19,489 bases of DNA from Lichenicola sp964247755 (GCA_964247755.1 CAXTVX010000062.1:1-19489), one strand, 5' to 3'; counted from the first letter of the stretch, positions 7,102 through 13,711 are shown. Notes: generated by a model from the sequence alone, not told the origin. Translations and numbers: made by a program.

Positions 7102-8156
7102 CGTTTTGGCCCACTCGCGTGATGCGATGGATGTGATCGTTTCGGGCTGTTCGACGAGCGCATTCCAGGCTGCGCAGCAGGCATCCACGATGGCGGTGTA
7201 GGTGTTGAAGACGCGGTTTGACAGGTAGTTCTGCCGGAGAAACTGCCAGATGTTCTCCTGTGGGTTCAGCTCGGGACTGTAGGGCGGCAGCACGAGTGTG
7301 CTGATGTTGGCGGGCACTTTGAGCTGCCCACCCGGCGTGTGCCACCCGGCACCGTCGAGGATGACCACGCCATGGGCTTCTGGTGCCACGGCCTTGCTGA
7401 TCTCGGCCAGGTGCAGCGTCATGGCGCCCTTGTCGGCGTAGGGCAGCACCAGGGCGGCACCGGTGCCGCGCGCCGGGCAGACCGCACCGAAGATGTAGGC
7501 CCAAGTGTAGCGGCAGTCGCGCGGCGCAGGCGGCCTGCTGCCCTTGTCGCTCCAGACGTAGGTCAGTGTGCCTTGCTGGCCGACGCGGGCCTCGTCCTGC
7601 CACCAGAGCTCGATCGGCTTGCCGCTCGCGTGCTCGGGAATGGCGGCCTGGACGAGGGCAGCAAAGTTTTTTTATGCGCCTCGATCGCGGCCGGGTCCTG
7701 GGTCGGGTTGTGCGGCCGTACGGAGAGATGGGCAAAGCCAAGCCGCGCCAGTAAGGCGCCCACGCTGCGCTCGGCGAGATGCACGCCGTAGCTGGCCTTA
7801 ATCACCTGCGACAGGTCGGCCCGGCGCCAGCGCACCACGCCGTGCTCGGCTAGAACAGGGCCACGGCGAACAAGGGCCACCAGCTCGGCCTGCTGCTCGG
7901 CCGACAAGCGCGGTCTGGGGCCGGGCGCCTTGCGGTCCGACAGTCCAGCCAGTCCTTCCGCGTTGTAGCGGTGCACCCAGTCGCGCAGCGTTTGGCGATC
8001 CATACCGCAGCTGCGTGCCGCCTCGGCCCGGGGACGACCATCAAGCACCAGCGCGAGCCCAAGCATACGCCGGGCAGCATCGGCGTCCTTTGCTCGAGCT
8101 GCAGCCTGACGCAGACCCGCAGCGTCGAACTCCGTCCGGCTGATTGCCACCGCCAT
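7090..8156 (-). CDS. IS630-family transposase, two frames joined at an A7 run
   Basis: A DDE transposase that would cut and paste the surrounding element. The first frame starts at ATG 8156 (MAVAISRTEFDAAGLRQ) and has a helix-turn-helix region (RAEAARSCGMDRQTLRDWVHRY) and a second winged-helix-like part. It reaches AHKK at a run of seven A (plus-strand T7 at 7667-7673). In zero frame it goes off into nonsense and stops at 7563. Slipping back one base gives AHKKNFAALVQ, then WWQDEARVG (first Asp), YVWSDKG, VVILDGAGWH (second Asp) and LPPYSPELNPQENIW (Glu, 33 residues after that Asp). It ends at 7090. Two-frame IS630 transposases with programmed frameshifting are known, so the element may still be active. 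A simple mutation in the run is the alternative. Confidence 0.88.
7667..7673 (-). promoter_or_regulatory. A7 slippery run in the transposase
   Basis: The coding strand reads CAT AAA AAA ACT TTG. A -1 slip on the A run yields Lys-Asn-Phe-Ala-Ala in the frame that carries the DDE residues. The site is suited to polymerase slippage or to P-site ribosomal slippage. Confidence 0.6.
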
Positions 8157-8223
8157 CCCCGCCTCCCGCAACTCCGTGCAGCGGCTAGCGAATCACAGCC
8201 GCGCCGCTTTGGGAATCACAGGA

Positions 8224-8244
8224 GTCAGCAACCACTGCCGGTGG
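8224..8244 (-). repeat. IS630 right terminal inverted repeat
   Basis: This is the mate of 7081-7101, followed by TA at 8245-8246. The transposase start (8156) lies 88 bp inside this end. Confidence 0.75.
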
Positions 8245-8246
8245 TA

Positions 8247-9241
8247 TAACAGGGCGCGCGCACCGCCCTCGTCCACCTCGACCGGGACGGGCGTCTGGGC
8301 GGACGAGGCCCGCGTGAGCATCGACGACGCAACCCCCTCGATCGCCTGCGCCAGCGACATCACCGCCGGCATCCTGGAAACCCCGACCCGGTCGGACGCG
8401 CTAGCGGCGGGCCCGGTCGGCCAGTGGCGTCCGGTCAGCCACGACAACGACCAGGTGCTGCCCACTGGACCGCCCGCAGCGTGTCCTGGAGCGTCGACGG
8501 CGCCACCTCCAACGGCTGGCTCCTGCAGCCGCTGCATCCGCCGCCCGGCCCCCGCCCGATGATGGTCGACGTTCATGGCGGTCCTTCCGCCGCCGTCGAG
8601 CCGGTGTTTCCATGGCGCGGTCCCAGGGTCGACCTCCTGGCCGCCGGCTACGACCTGTTCCTCCCCGACCCGCGCGGCTCGTTCGGGCAGGGCGAGGCGT
8701 TCGCCGGCGCCGACGTGCGCGATCTTGGGCCCGGACCGCTGCGCGACATCCTGGCTGGCGTCGCCGCGGTGGAGAAGCTGGCTCCGATCGACGACCGCCG
8801 CCTCGGCCTGTTCGGCTACAGCTACGGTGGCTACATGGCGATGTGGGCAGCCATCCGGACCGACCGCTTCCACGCGATCGCTGCCGGCGCCGGCATCTCG
8901 GATTGGATCTCGCTCGACGGCACCATCGGGGTCGAGAAGGCCGACCTGGCCCTGTTCGGCGCCTCCTCGTTCCAGGCCCTGCCGCTCTACCTGTCGCCGA
9001 TCGCGCACGTCCGGTCCGTGCACATGCCGGTGTTCCTGTTCGGCGGCGACCACCATGAGGAGTGCCCGATCGGGCAGAGCCTCGAGTTCTGGCACGACCT
9101 GCAGGCCCTGCACTGCTCGACCCGGTTCGTCGTCTATCCCGGGCAGGCCACGAAGTGCAGGACCCCCACGACCGGAACGACCCCACACGCCGCACGATCG
9201 CGTGGCTCGACCACTATCTCGCCGCTCCGGGCGTCCGGTAG
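8247..9241 (+). pseudogene. S9-family peptidase pseudogene, 3' part (catalytic domain)
   Basis: This continues the peptidase cut by the insertion element. Traces of RTALVHLDRDGR are followed, in another frame, by VWADEARVSIDDATPS and VGQWRPVSHDNDQVLP. After a shift near 8461 (CCC where CCCC fits) comes WTARSVSWSVDGATSNGWLLQP and the alpha/beta-hydrolase domain: VDVHGGPS, LFLPDPRGSFGQGEAF and the nucleophile elbow GYSYGGYM (Ser codon 8820-8822). The Asp region reads GGDHHEECPIGQS, with His where I expect the catalytic Asp. A further shift near 9146 spoils G-x-G-H-E, the catalytic His region. The original end (DPHDRND, then TIAWLDHYLAAPGVR) is in another frame, stopping at 9239-9241. With the insertion, lost N-terminus and at least three shifts, the gene is dead. 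Confidence 0.85.
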
Positions 9242-9303
9242 CGGCCTGGGAAGGAGAGCGTCCAGTATTGCGCCGTCGCGCCGCCTGCGTCCCGGGACGG
9301 TAT

Positions 9304-9705
9304 CTACTGGTACGTCCTGCCGTCATAGACCACGAAGCCGACCGGGCTGTGGGTGAAGTGCAGCACCGGCAGGCCGGGATCGTCCGTGCCGGGCGTGGCC
9401 TGGTCGGCGGCGATGAACATGCCCTGCAGCTCGACCGGCGTGTCCACCACGAACGGGATCTCCTCGCCGATGCCGCCCTCGGTGATTCGGATGGCCACGA
9501 ACACGTTCCCCGCATAGCTGAAGCCGTCGCCGTCCAGGCTGGTCAGCCGGTCGATCCAGAGCTGCTGGTGTTCGGCGTCTTCTGCCTGGAGCCGCTCGCC
9601 GAACAGCTTCGCGACGGTCGCCGACACGTGCACCTTGGTGCCGCGGCCAGTGCCGTCGGCGTTGCGCAGGATCAGGGGAAGGGACTGGGGCGGCAGTTCG
9701 GTCAC
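9304..9705 (-). CDS. Small conserved-looking protein, weakly DUF3465-like
   Basis: A 133-residue protein starting at GTG 9705 (MTELPPQSLPLILRNADG) with GGGAG about 10 bases upstream. It has no signal peptide and no membrane helix and is rather acidic. The layout recalls DUF3465: an opening strand VHVSATVAKLFG, then EHQQLWIDRL, a strand NVFVAIRI, TPVELQGMFI, and a closing LHFTHSPVGFVVYDGRTYQ. DUF3465 proteins end in a very similar way (V-x-H-x-T-H-x-x-P, then G-x-x-x-x-x-G-x-x-Y-x). That comparison is from memory, and the known family is usually exported. The gene is divergent from the lipoprotein gene at 9787 and converges on the S9 pseudogene. Function is unknown. Confidence 0.62.
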   Translation of the reverse strand: MTELPPQSLPLILRNADGTGRGTKVHVSATVAKLFGERLQAEDAEHQQLWIDRLTSLDGDGFSYAGNVFVAIRITEGGIGEEIPFVVDTPVELQGMFIAADQATPGTDDPGLPVLHFTHSPVGFVVYDGRTYQ

Positions 9706-9786
9706 GGCGGAAGGCTCCCGGATTGGCGGGCAGGCAACGCCGGACGAGGCCGGAACGTTCAGGGCCAGGTGGAAGCGGGGCAGCAG

Positions 9787-10155
9787 ATGCGTTGGAGCGT
9801 GTATCGGATCGGCGGCCTCTCGCTGGGGGCGACCCTGGCGCTGGCGGGGTGCGCCGACACGCCGCCCCCGCCGCCGGCCGCGACGCCGGTCGCCGTCGCC
9901 CCGACAGCGCCGCCACCGTCCGGCGGCATCGTCCTGGCTCCACAGCCAGGAGGTGCGCCGGCGCTCGTCAACGACCCGTCCGCCCCCGTCGACACCCCGC
10001 TCTGCGGCCTGCAGGCACGCGAGGCCGATGCGGTCGGCCAGTCGCTGCTGTCACAGCAATACGCCGAAGCCGGCATCTGCAGCAGCTTCGCCTGCTACGA
10101 TCCATCCACCGCCACCTATATCGGTGCCGACGGGTATCGCCATGTCTGCCGCTGA
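9787..10155 (+). CDS. Proline-rich lipoprotein with BA14K-like C-terminal motif
   Basis: A 122-residue predicted lipoprotein starting at ATG 9787. The N-terminus MRWSVYRIGG plus a short hydrophobic stretch ends in the lipobox L19-A-G-C22, so Cys22 would be lipidated and the protein anchored in the envelope. A Pro/Ala-rich linker follows (PPPPPAATPVAVAP), then a compact domain with four Cys and the end ACYDPSTATYIGADGYRHVCR. That end resembles the closing motif of BA14K-type proteins (Y/F-D-P-x-T-x-T-Y-x-G-x-D-G-x-R-H-x-C). Two disulfides are likely if it is periplasmic. Its frame is open far upstream, but those codons lie in the peptidase relic and antisense to the gene at 9304-9705. A hairpin follows the stop. 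Confidence 0.72.
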   Translation: MRWSVYRIGGLSLGATLALAGCADTPPPPPAATPVAVAPTAPPPSGGIVLAPQPGGAPALVNDPSAPVDTPLCGLQAREADAVGQSLLSQQYAEAGICSSFACYDPSTATYIGADGYRHVCR

Positions 10156-10162
10156 GCCTGCC

Positions 10163-10188
10163 GCCGGATCGGACCTGGTTGATCCGGC
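10163..10188 (+). terminator. Hairpin after the lipoprotein gene
   Basis: GCCGGATC (10163-10170) and GATCCGGC (10181-10188) form a perfect 8-bp stem with a 10-base loop, 7 bases after the lipoprotein stop. There is no T-run, so it could equally be an attenuator or an RNA-stabilising stem ahead of the DUF4112 gene. Confidence 0.4.
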
Positions 10189-10224
10189 CCGGCCGCCGGC
10201 CCACATCTCGCGCGGAGCACGTTC

Positions 10225-10638
10225 ATGATCGCCTTCGACCCCAGCCGGTTCTTCGACAAGATCCCCCAGGGAAGGCCGATCGGCGCGGTCGACCGGGCGC
10301 GACGCCTGGCGCGCATCCGCCGCCTCGCCTGGCTGCTGGACGCCGCCGTCAAGGTGCCCGGGACGAGGTTCCGCTTCGGCCTCAACAGCGTGATCGGCTT
10401 AGCACCTGCCGCCGGCGACGCGGCGATGACGGCGGTGTCGCTCTATATCGTCTACGAGGCCTACCAGATCGGCCTGCCGCCGGCGCAGCTGGCCAAGATG
10501 CTGGGCAACGTCGCGATCGAGGCTGTGGCCGGCTCGGTGCCGGTGCTGGGTGACCTGTTCGACGCCACCTTCAAGGCCAACATGCGCAACATCGCCCTGA
10601 TCGACGCCCATACCGCCGCCACAGGAGCCCGCTCATGA
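10225..10638 (+). CDS. DUF4112 domain protein
   Basis: A 137-residue protein that is almost entirely a DUF4112 domain (PF13430). The family is of unknown function and is found in bacteria and some eukaryotes. From ATG 10225 (GGAG 9 bases upstream) the hallmarks are LAWLLDAAVKVPGTRFRFGLNSVIGLAPAAGD (from about residue 33 to 64), a hydrophobic helix YIVYEAYQIGLP, then MLGNVAIEAVAGSVPVLGDLFDATFKANMRN (about 92-122). Both glycine-rich G-x-x-P-x-x-G-D motifs of the family are present. The two hydrophobic segments may insert into or lie on the membrane. Its stop overlaps the next start (ATGA at 10635-10638), so translation of the two is likely coupled. Confidence 0.88.
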   Translation: MIAFDPSRFFDKIPQGRPIGAVDRARRLARIRRLAWLLDAAVKVPGTRFRFGLNSVIGLAPAAGDAAMTAVSLYIVYEAYQIGLPPAQLAKMLGNVAIEAVAGSVPVLGDLFDATFKANMRNIALIDAHTAATGARS

Positions 10639-10973
10639 GCCGCCTGCCGAAAATCGTCCTGCTGCTGGCGCTGGCCTCCCCGCTGCCCGCCCTCGCCCAG
10701 ACCGCACCCGGGACCGCCGCCCGCAACCGCGACGTGACCGCGCCCGGCGTCCAGACCGGCCCGACCTCCACCGGGGAGGCGACCACCGCGCCGCGCAGCC
10801 CCGGCGGCATCACCGCCGGCACCAATCCCGGCAACCAGGGCAGGATGAGCAGCACGGTCGGCCAGATCAGCGGCAAGCTGCTGGACCAGGAGAAGAGCCG
10901 GCCGAACCTGCCGGGCCAGGCGCCGTCACCGTCCCAGACCCTGCCCGGCGGAACCGCCTCGACCCCGCACTGA
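10635..10973 (+). CDS. Small secreted low-complexity protein
   Basis: A 112-residue protein whose ATG overlaps the DUF4112 stop by four bases (ATGA). It has a clear Sec signal peptide, MSRLPKIVLLLALASPLPALAQ, probably cut after Ala-Gln or ALA. The mature part is Pro/Gly/Thr/Ser-rich with no hydrophobic segment and looks disordered (APGVQTGPTSTGEATTAPRS). One helix-like segment, MSSTVGQISGKLLDQEK, may be the only structured part. I recognise no family. It lies in a likely operon between DUF4112 and the YciB-like gene, which suggests a periplasmic or surface partner, though this is only inferred from position. Confidence 0.7.
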   Translation: MSRLPKIVLLLALASPLPALAQTAPGTAARNRDVTAPGVQTGPTSTGEATTAPRSPGGITAGTNPGNQGRMSSTVGQISGKLLDQEKSRPNLPGQAPSPSQTLPGGTASTPH

Positions 10974-10987
10974 CCGGACGAGCCGTC

Positions 10988-11626
10988 GTGGCCTGGCTGA
11001 AGAAGCTGCTCGGCACTGCCGCGTTCGATTTTGGCGGCGTGATCGTGTTCTACGCGCTGATGAAGACGCTGGGACTGCGCGCCGCCATCATCGGCACCCT
11101 CGTATTCGTGCCGCTTGATGCCCTGCGACGGCACACGCTGCGGATCGGCTTCCCGCGCATCTACGTCCTGTCCACCACCCTGGTGCTGGTGTTCGGGACG
11201 ATCGACGTGTTCTCGAAGCAGCCGTTCATGCTGAAATACGAAGGGGCGGTGACCGAGACGATCGTCGGCATCGCGTTCGCGATCGGCTCGCGCGGCCGCT
11301 CCATCATCGAGGAGCTGGTGGCGCAGCAGCAGCCCGAGCTCCGCGTGCCGCACCACCGCCGCTTCTTCCAGCTGATCACCCGGTCCTGGTCGGTGTACTA
11401 CCTGTGCATGGCCTGCGCGTTCCTGTGGGTGAGCCTGCACTTCACCCTGGCGCAGGCGATCGGCATCCGACAGGTGGCCGGCCTTCTCGGCGCCTTCGCG
11501 ATGGCGCTGTTCAGCTTCAGCGGCCGGTTCGCGCTGCGGCTGTTCCAGGCGCTGCGGCTGCTGCCGGCGGACGCAGCACCGGGCCACGAGGCGCCGGCGG
11601 TGCTGTCCGTCTCGCCGGAAGGCTGA
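10988..11626 (+). CDS. YciB/IspZ-like inner-membrane protein
   Basis: A 212-residue membrane protein starting with GTG 10988, 14 bases after the previous stop. About five hydrophobic segments are visible: FDFGGVIVFYALMKTLGL, IIGTLVFVPL, VLSTTLVLVFGTI, YYLCMACAFLWVSLHF and VAGLLGAFAMALFSFSG, with basic loops between them. The opening K-x-x-x-x-x-x-x-F-D-F-x-x-x-I-x-F-Y and the internal Y-V-L-S-x-x-L-V-x-V-F-G resemble YciB/IspZ, the 'intracellular septation protein A' family of envelope proteins. The match is partial and from memory. The gene probably ends the DUF4112 operon and converges on gcrA with only 9 bp between stops. Confidence 0.65.
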   Translation: MAWLKKLLGTAAFDFGGVIVFYALMKTLGLRAAIIGTLVFVPLDALRRHTLRIGFPRIYVLSTTLVLVFGTIDVFSKQPFMLKYEGAVTETIVGIAFAIGSRGRSIIEELVAQQQPELRVPHHRRFFQLITRSWSVYYLCMACAFLWVSLHFTLAQAIGIRQVAGLLGAFAMALFSFSGRFALRLFQALRLLPADAAPGHEAPAVLSVSPEG

Positions 11627-11639
11627 GCGGCCGCCTCAG
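11623..11639. terminator. Palindrome holding both convergent stop codons
   Basis: CTGAG (11623-11627) and CTCAG (11635-11639) flank a CGGCCGC core. The TGA of the YciB-like gene and the TGA of gcrA (opposite strand) both lie inside the arms. The stem is only 5 bp and has no T-run, so a bidirectional terminator role is a guess. Confidence 0.3.
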
Positions 11640-12289
11640 GCGACGCTGTCGCGTCGGTCCCGCAGCTTCACATAGGCGACCGCCGCATGCTCGGCGCAGT
11701 ACGGCTTGCCCGGCGTGGGCTCGCCGCCGCAGAAATGGAACTCCTTCGTGCCCGGCTCGCCGAGCGGCCAGCAGCAGGTCAGCCCGCTGCGACGCGGTGC
11801 TGCGGACACCGCGCGGAAGGGCGCCGGCGCGACCTCCTCGGCCCGGACGGACGGCCGCGGCGGCAAGGCTTGCTGCGGTGTCGCGGTGGCGGGACCCGCC
11901 GACGGTCGCAGAACCTGAACATTGCCGGCTACCGGCGCCGGCGGTGCGACCGGCCGCCCCGGCACCGCGACCACCGGCGCCGGCGTGGGCTGCATCACCG
12001 CCGGCGGCGCCCGGGTCACGATCGCGATCGGGCGCTGCGGCGTGGGCTCCGGCGCCGCCAGCATCGGGCCTGCCTCGTCGTCCAGCGCGGTACGCTGCGT
12101 CTGGAGGCCGGTGCTGGCCAGCTCGAGCCCCTTGCGTATCGGCGACGGCCGTGGCGGCAGGGTCAGCCGATGCGCCTTGCCGACCACGGCGTTCTTGGTG
12201 ATCTGCATGCGCCGCCCGATCTCGGCGGTGGACAGGCCGTCCTGCCACAGGCTGCGCAGGCGGGTGATCGACTCCTCGGTCCAATCCAT
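11636..12289 (-). CDS. gcrA: GcrA cell-cycle regulator
   Basis: GcrA is the alphaproteobacterial cell-cycle transcription factor. In Caulobacter it binds methylated GANTC promoters and RNA polymerase sigma70 and drives S-phase genes. The start is ATG 12289 (MDWTEESITRLRSLWQDG), preceded by GAGGGG; the frame stays open 37 codons upstream, but that part is not conserved. The N-terminal helix-turn-helix (about 1-45) reads GLSTAEIGRRM, ITKNAVVGKAHRL, as in known GcrA. The C-terminus carries the characteristic Cys/His segment CCWPLGEPGTKEFHFC and PYCAEHAAVAY. Between them lies a Pro/Ala-rich linker of about 110 residues, making the protein 217 residues against about 173 in Caulobacter. A DnaA-box-like site lies 81 bp upstream, and rnd follows upstream on the same strand. 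Confidence 0.95.
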   Translation of the reverse strand: MDWTEESITRLRSLWQDGLSTAEIGRRMQITKNAVVGKAHRLTLPPRPSPIRKGLELASTGLQTQRTALDDEAGPMLAAPEPTPQRPIAIVTRAPPAVMQPTPAPVVAVPGRPVAPPAPVAGNVQVLRPSAGPATATPQQALPPRPSVRAEEVAPAPFRAVSAAPRRSGLTCCWPLGEPGTKEFHFCGGEPTPGKPYCAEHAAVAYVKLRDRRDSVA

Positions 12290-12369
12290 CGCAAGACCCC
12301 TCCGATCGTCTCGATAGGGGAAAGCTAATCCAAATGATGGGGTCCTCCAACCGACCGACCACACAATGT

Positions 12370-12378
12370 TGTGGACAA
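12370..12378 (-). promoter_or_regulatory. DnaA-box-like site upstream of gcrA
   Basis: On the gcrA strand the 9-mer is TTGTCCACA, one mismatch from the classical DnaA box TTATCCACA. It lies 81 bp before the gcrA start, in the 120-bp rnd-gcrA gap. It forms half of a small inverted repeat (CCACA, 6 bases, TGTGG at 12358-12374 approximately). DnaA is known to activate gcrA in Caulobacter. Confidence 0.45.
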
Positions 12379-12409
12379 GTCGGTGGAGCAATGTCGGCAA
12401 AATCTCGAA

Positions 12410-13588
12410 TTAGGTGCGCAACAGCCGGATCCTGCGTCCATCCACGCCCAGCGAGATCCGTCCCTCCTTCAAGGAGAGCGCATCGGCGCCGAACACCTCG
12501 CGCCGCCAGCCGGACAAGGCGGGAACCGCCGGCTCCGCCTCGGTGGCGAGGCGGTCGATGTCCTCCGACGACGCCAGCAGCTTCGGCGCCACGTCGTGCT
12601 GCTCGCACTTGGCCGCCAGCAGCACCTTCAGCAGCGACACCAGCGCCGGCGACGGGCGCGGGCCGTCCTTCCGTGGTGCCGGCGGCAGCGCCTCCTCCGG
12701 CAGGGCCTGGGCGCCGGCGATCGCCTCGATCAGGCCGGTGCCGCTGCGCCCCTCCGCGAAGCCTCGGCTCACCCCGCGCATGGCGGTGAGGGCCTCGGCA
12801 TCGGCCGGCATGGTGGCGGCGATCTCCAGCAGGCTTTCATCCTTGAGCAGGCGCTGCCGGGGCACGTTGACCCGCTGCGCTTCCCGCTCGCGCCAGGCGG
12901 CGATGGCGCGCAGCACGCCGAGCATGCGCCGGTTGGCGGTGCGCGGCCGCAGCCGTTCCCACAGCGTGTCGGGATCCGGCCGGAAGGTGGCCGGGTCGGA
13001 CAGGAAGGCCATCTCCTCGCCCACCCAGTCGAACCGCCCGTCACGCTCCAGCCGCTCGCGCAGCCGCGCATACACCTCGCGCAGGTAGGTCACGTCGGCG
13101 GCGGCGTAGGTGATCTGCGCCGCCGACAGCGGGCGGCGCGACCAGTCGCTGAACCGGTGCGCCTTGTCGATCTGCCCGCCGCTCAGCGCCGATACCAGGC
13201 TGTCATAGCCGACCTGGTCGCCGAAGCCCGCCACCATCGCCGCCACCTGGGTGTCGAACAGCGAGGTCGGCAGCCGGCCGAACCGGTGCAGGAAGATCTC
13301 CAGGTCCTGTCGCGCGGCGTGGAACACCTTGGTGACCGCCGGGTCGTCCAGCAACGGCGCCAGGAGCTGCAGGTCGAGCCCGTCGGCCTCCGCGTCGACG
13401 ATCGCCACCTCACCCTCGCCGGCGAGCTGCACCACGCAGAGCTCGGGCCAGTAGGTGCGCTCGCGCACGAACTCGGTATCGATGGTGACGAACGGCTCCC
13501 GACGCAGCCGTTCGACCACCGCGGCCAGGGCATCGCTCGTGGTGATCAGCATGGGCTCCGGGAACCGGGGCCGGGCGGGACGTACCAT
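12410..13588 (-). CDS. rnd: Ribonuclease D
   Basis: RNase D is a 3'-5' exoribonuclease that trims tRNA and other small RNA precursors. The DEDDy exonuclease domain is complete: FVTIDTEF (Asp37, Glu39), HAARQDLE (Asp95) and ITYAAADVTYL (Tyr161, Asp165). An HRDC domain follows at about 220-300 (TANRRMLGVLRAIAAWRE, then VPRQRLLKDESLLEIA). It has 392 residues from ATG 13588, which has AGGGA 5-6 bases upstream. The alternative ATG 13552 (MLITTSDALA) matches where many family members begin but has a poorly spaced GGAG. It is divergent from aspS across about 120 bp and lies directly upstream of gcrA, from which it is separated by a gap that holds a DnaA-like site. Confidence 0.94.
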   Translation of the reverse strand: MVRPARPRFPEPMLITTSDALAAVVERLRREPFVTIDTEFVRERTYWPELCVVQLAGEGEVAIVDAEADGLDLQLLAPLLDDPAVTKVFHAARQDLEIFLHRFGRLPTSLFDTQVAAMVAGFGDQVGYDSLVSALSGGQIDKAHRFSDWSRRPLSAAQITYAAADVTYLREVYARLRERLERDGRFDWVGEEMAFLSDPATFRPDPDTLWERLRPRTANRRMLGVLRAIAAWREREAQRVNVPRQRLLKDESLLEIAATMPADAEALTAMRGVSRGFAEGRSGTGLIEAIAGAQALPEEALPPAPRKDGPRPSPALVSLLKVLLAAKCEQHDVAPKLLASSEDIDRLATEAEPAVPALSGWRREVFGADALSLKEGRISLGVDGRRIRLLRT

Positions 13589-13620
13589 GGCCGTCCCTTA
13601 CACGCAGCCGGCGCCGCCGC

Positions 13621-13649
13621 CAAGGAACGGAACGCCACGTTCCTTGACA
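13621..13649. promoter_or_regulatory. 9-bp inverted repeat overlapping a TTGACA box
   Basis: CAAGGAACG (13621-13629) and CGTTCCTTG (13638-13646) are exact reverse complements separated by 8 bases. The right arm runs into TTGACA (13644-13649), a perfect -35 hexamer pointing toward aspS (start 13712). No good -10 is seen 16-18 bases on. The site could be an operator shared by the divergent rnd and aspS, or a leader stem. Confidence 0.45.
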
Positions 13650-13711
13650 GCCGGGAACGGCGTCGGCTTCCTGCCGCCCCGCCCCGTTTCTTCGCCATCG
13701 GACCGCAGCCC

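Larger units (their letters stand above)
7081..8244 (-). mobile_element. IS630-family insertion sequence (1164 bp)
   Basis: A complete-looking IS630/Tc1-mariner-type element. Imperfect terminal inverted repeats start CCAACGGCACTAGAG at the left end and, read on the other strand, CCACCGGCAGTGGTTG at the right end; 15 of the outer 21 positions match. The ends are flanked by TA (7079-7080 and 8245-8246), the dinucleotide target that this family duplicates. The single transposase is on the minus strand in two frames. The element sits inside an S9 peptidase pseudogene: joining the flanks across one TA restores adjacent parts of that protein, which supports the boundaries. Confidence 0.88.

Noticed and set aside
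5117..7741. An 874-codon open frame antisense to xseA and part of the insertion element
   Set aside because: It spans two unrelated loci and has Arg/Gln/Gly-rich composition. Only its first part carries sense, as the second frame of the IS630 transposase; the rest is a shadow of xseA.
12371..12420. Extension of GcrA by 37 codons to an upstream ATG at 12400
   Set aside because: GcrA proteins start at the M-x-W-T motif; the extra residues are not conserved and would cover the putative DnaA box and promoter.
12371..13711. N-terminal extension of AspRS by 447 codons
   Set aside because: It is antisense to rnd; the family start is the ATG at 13712.
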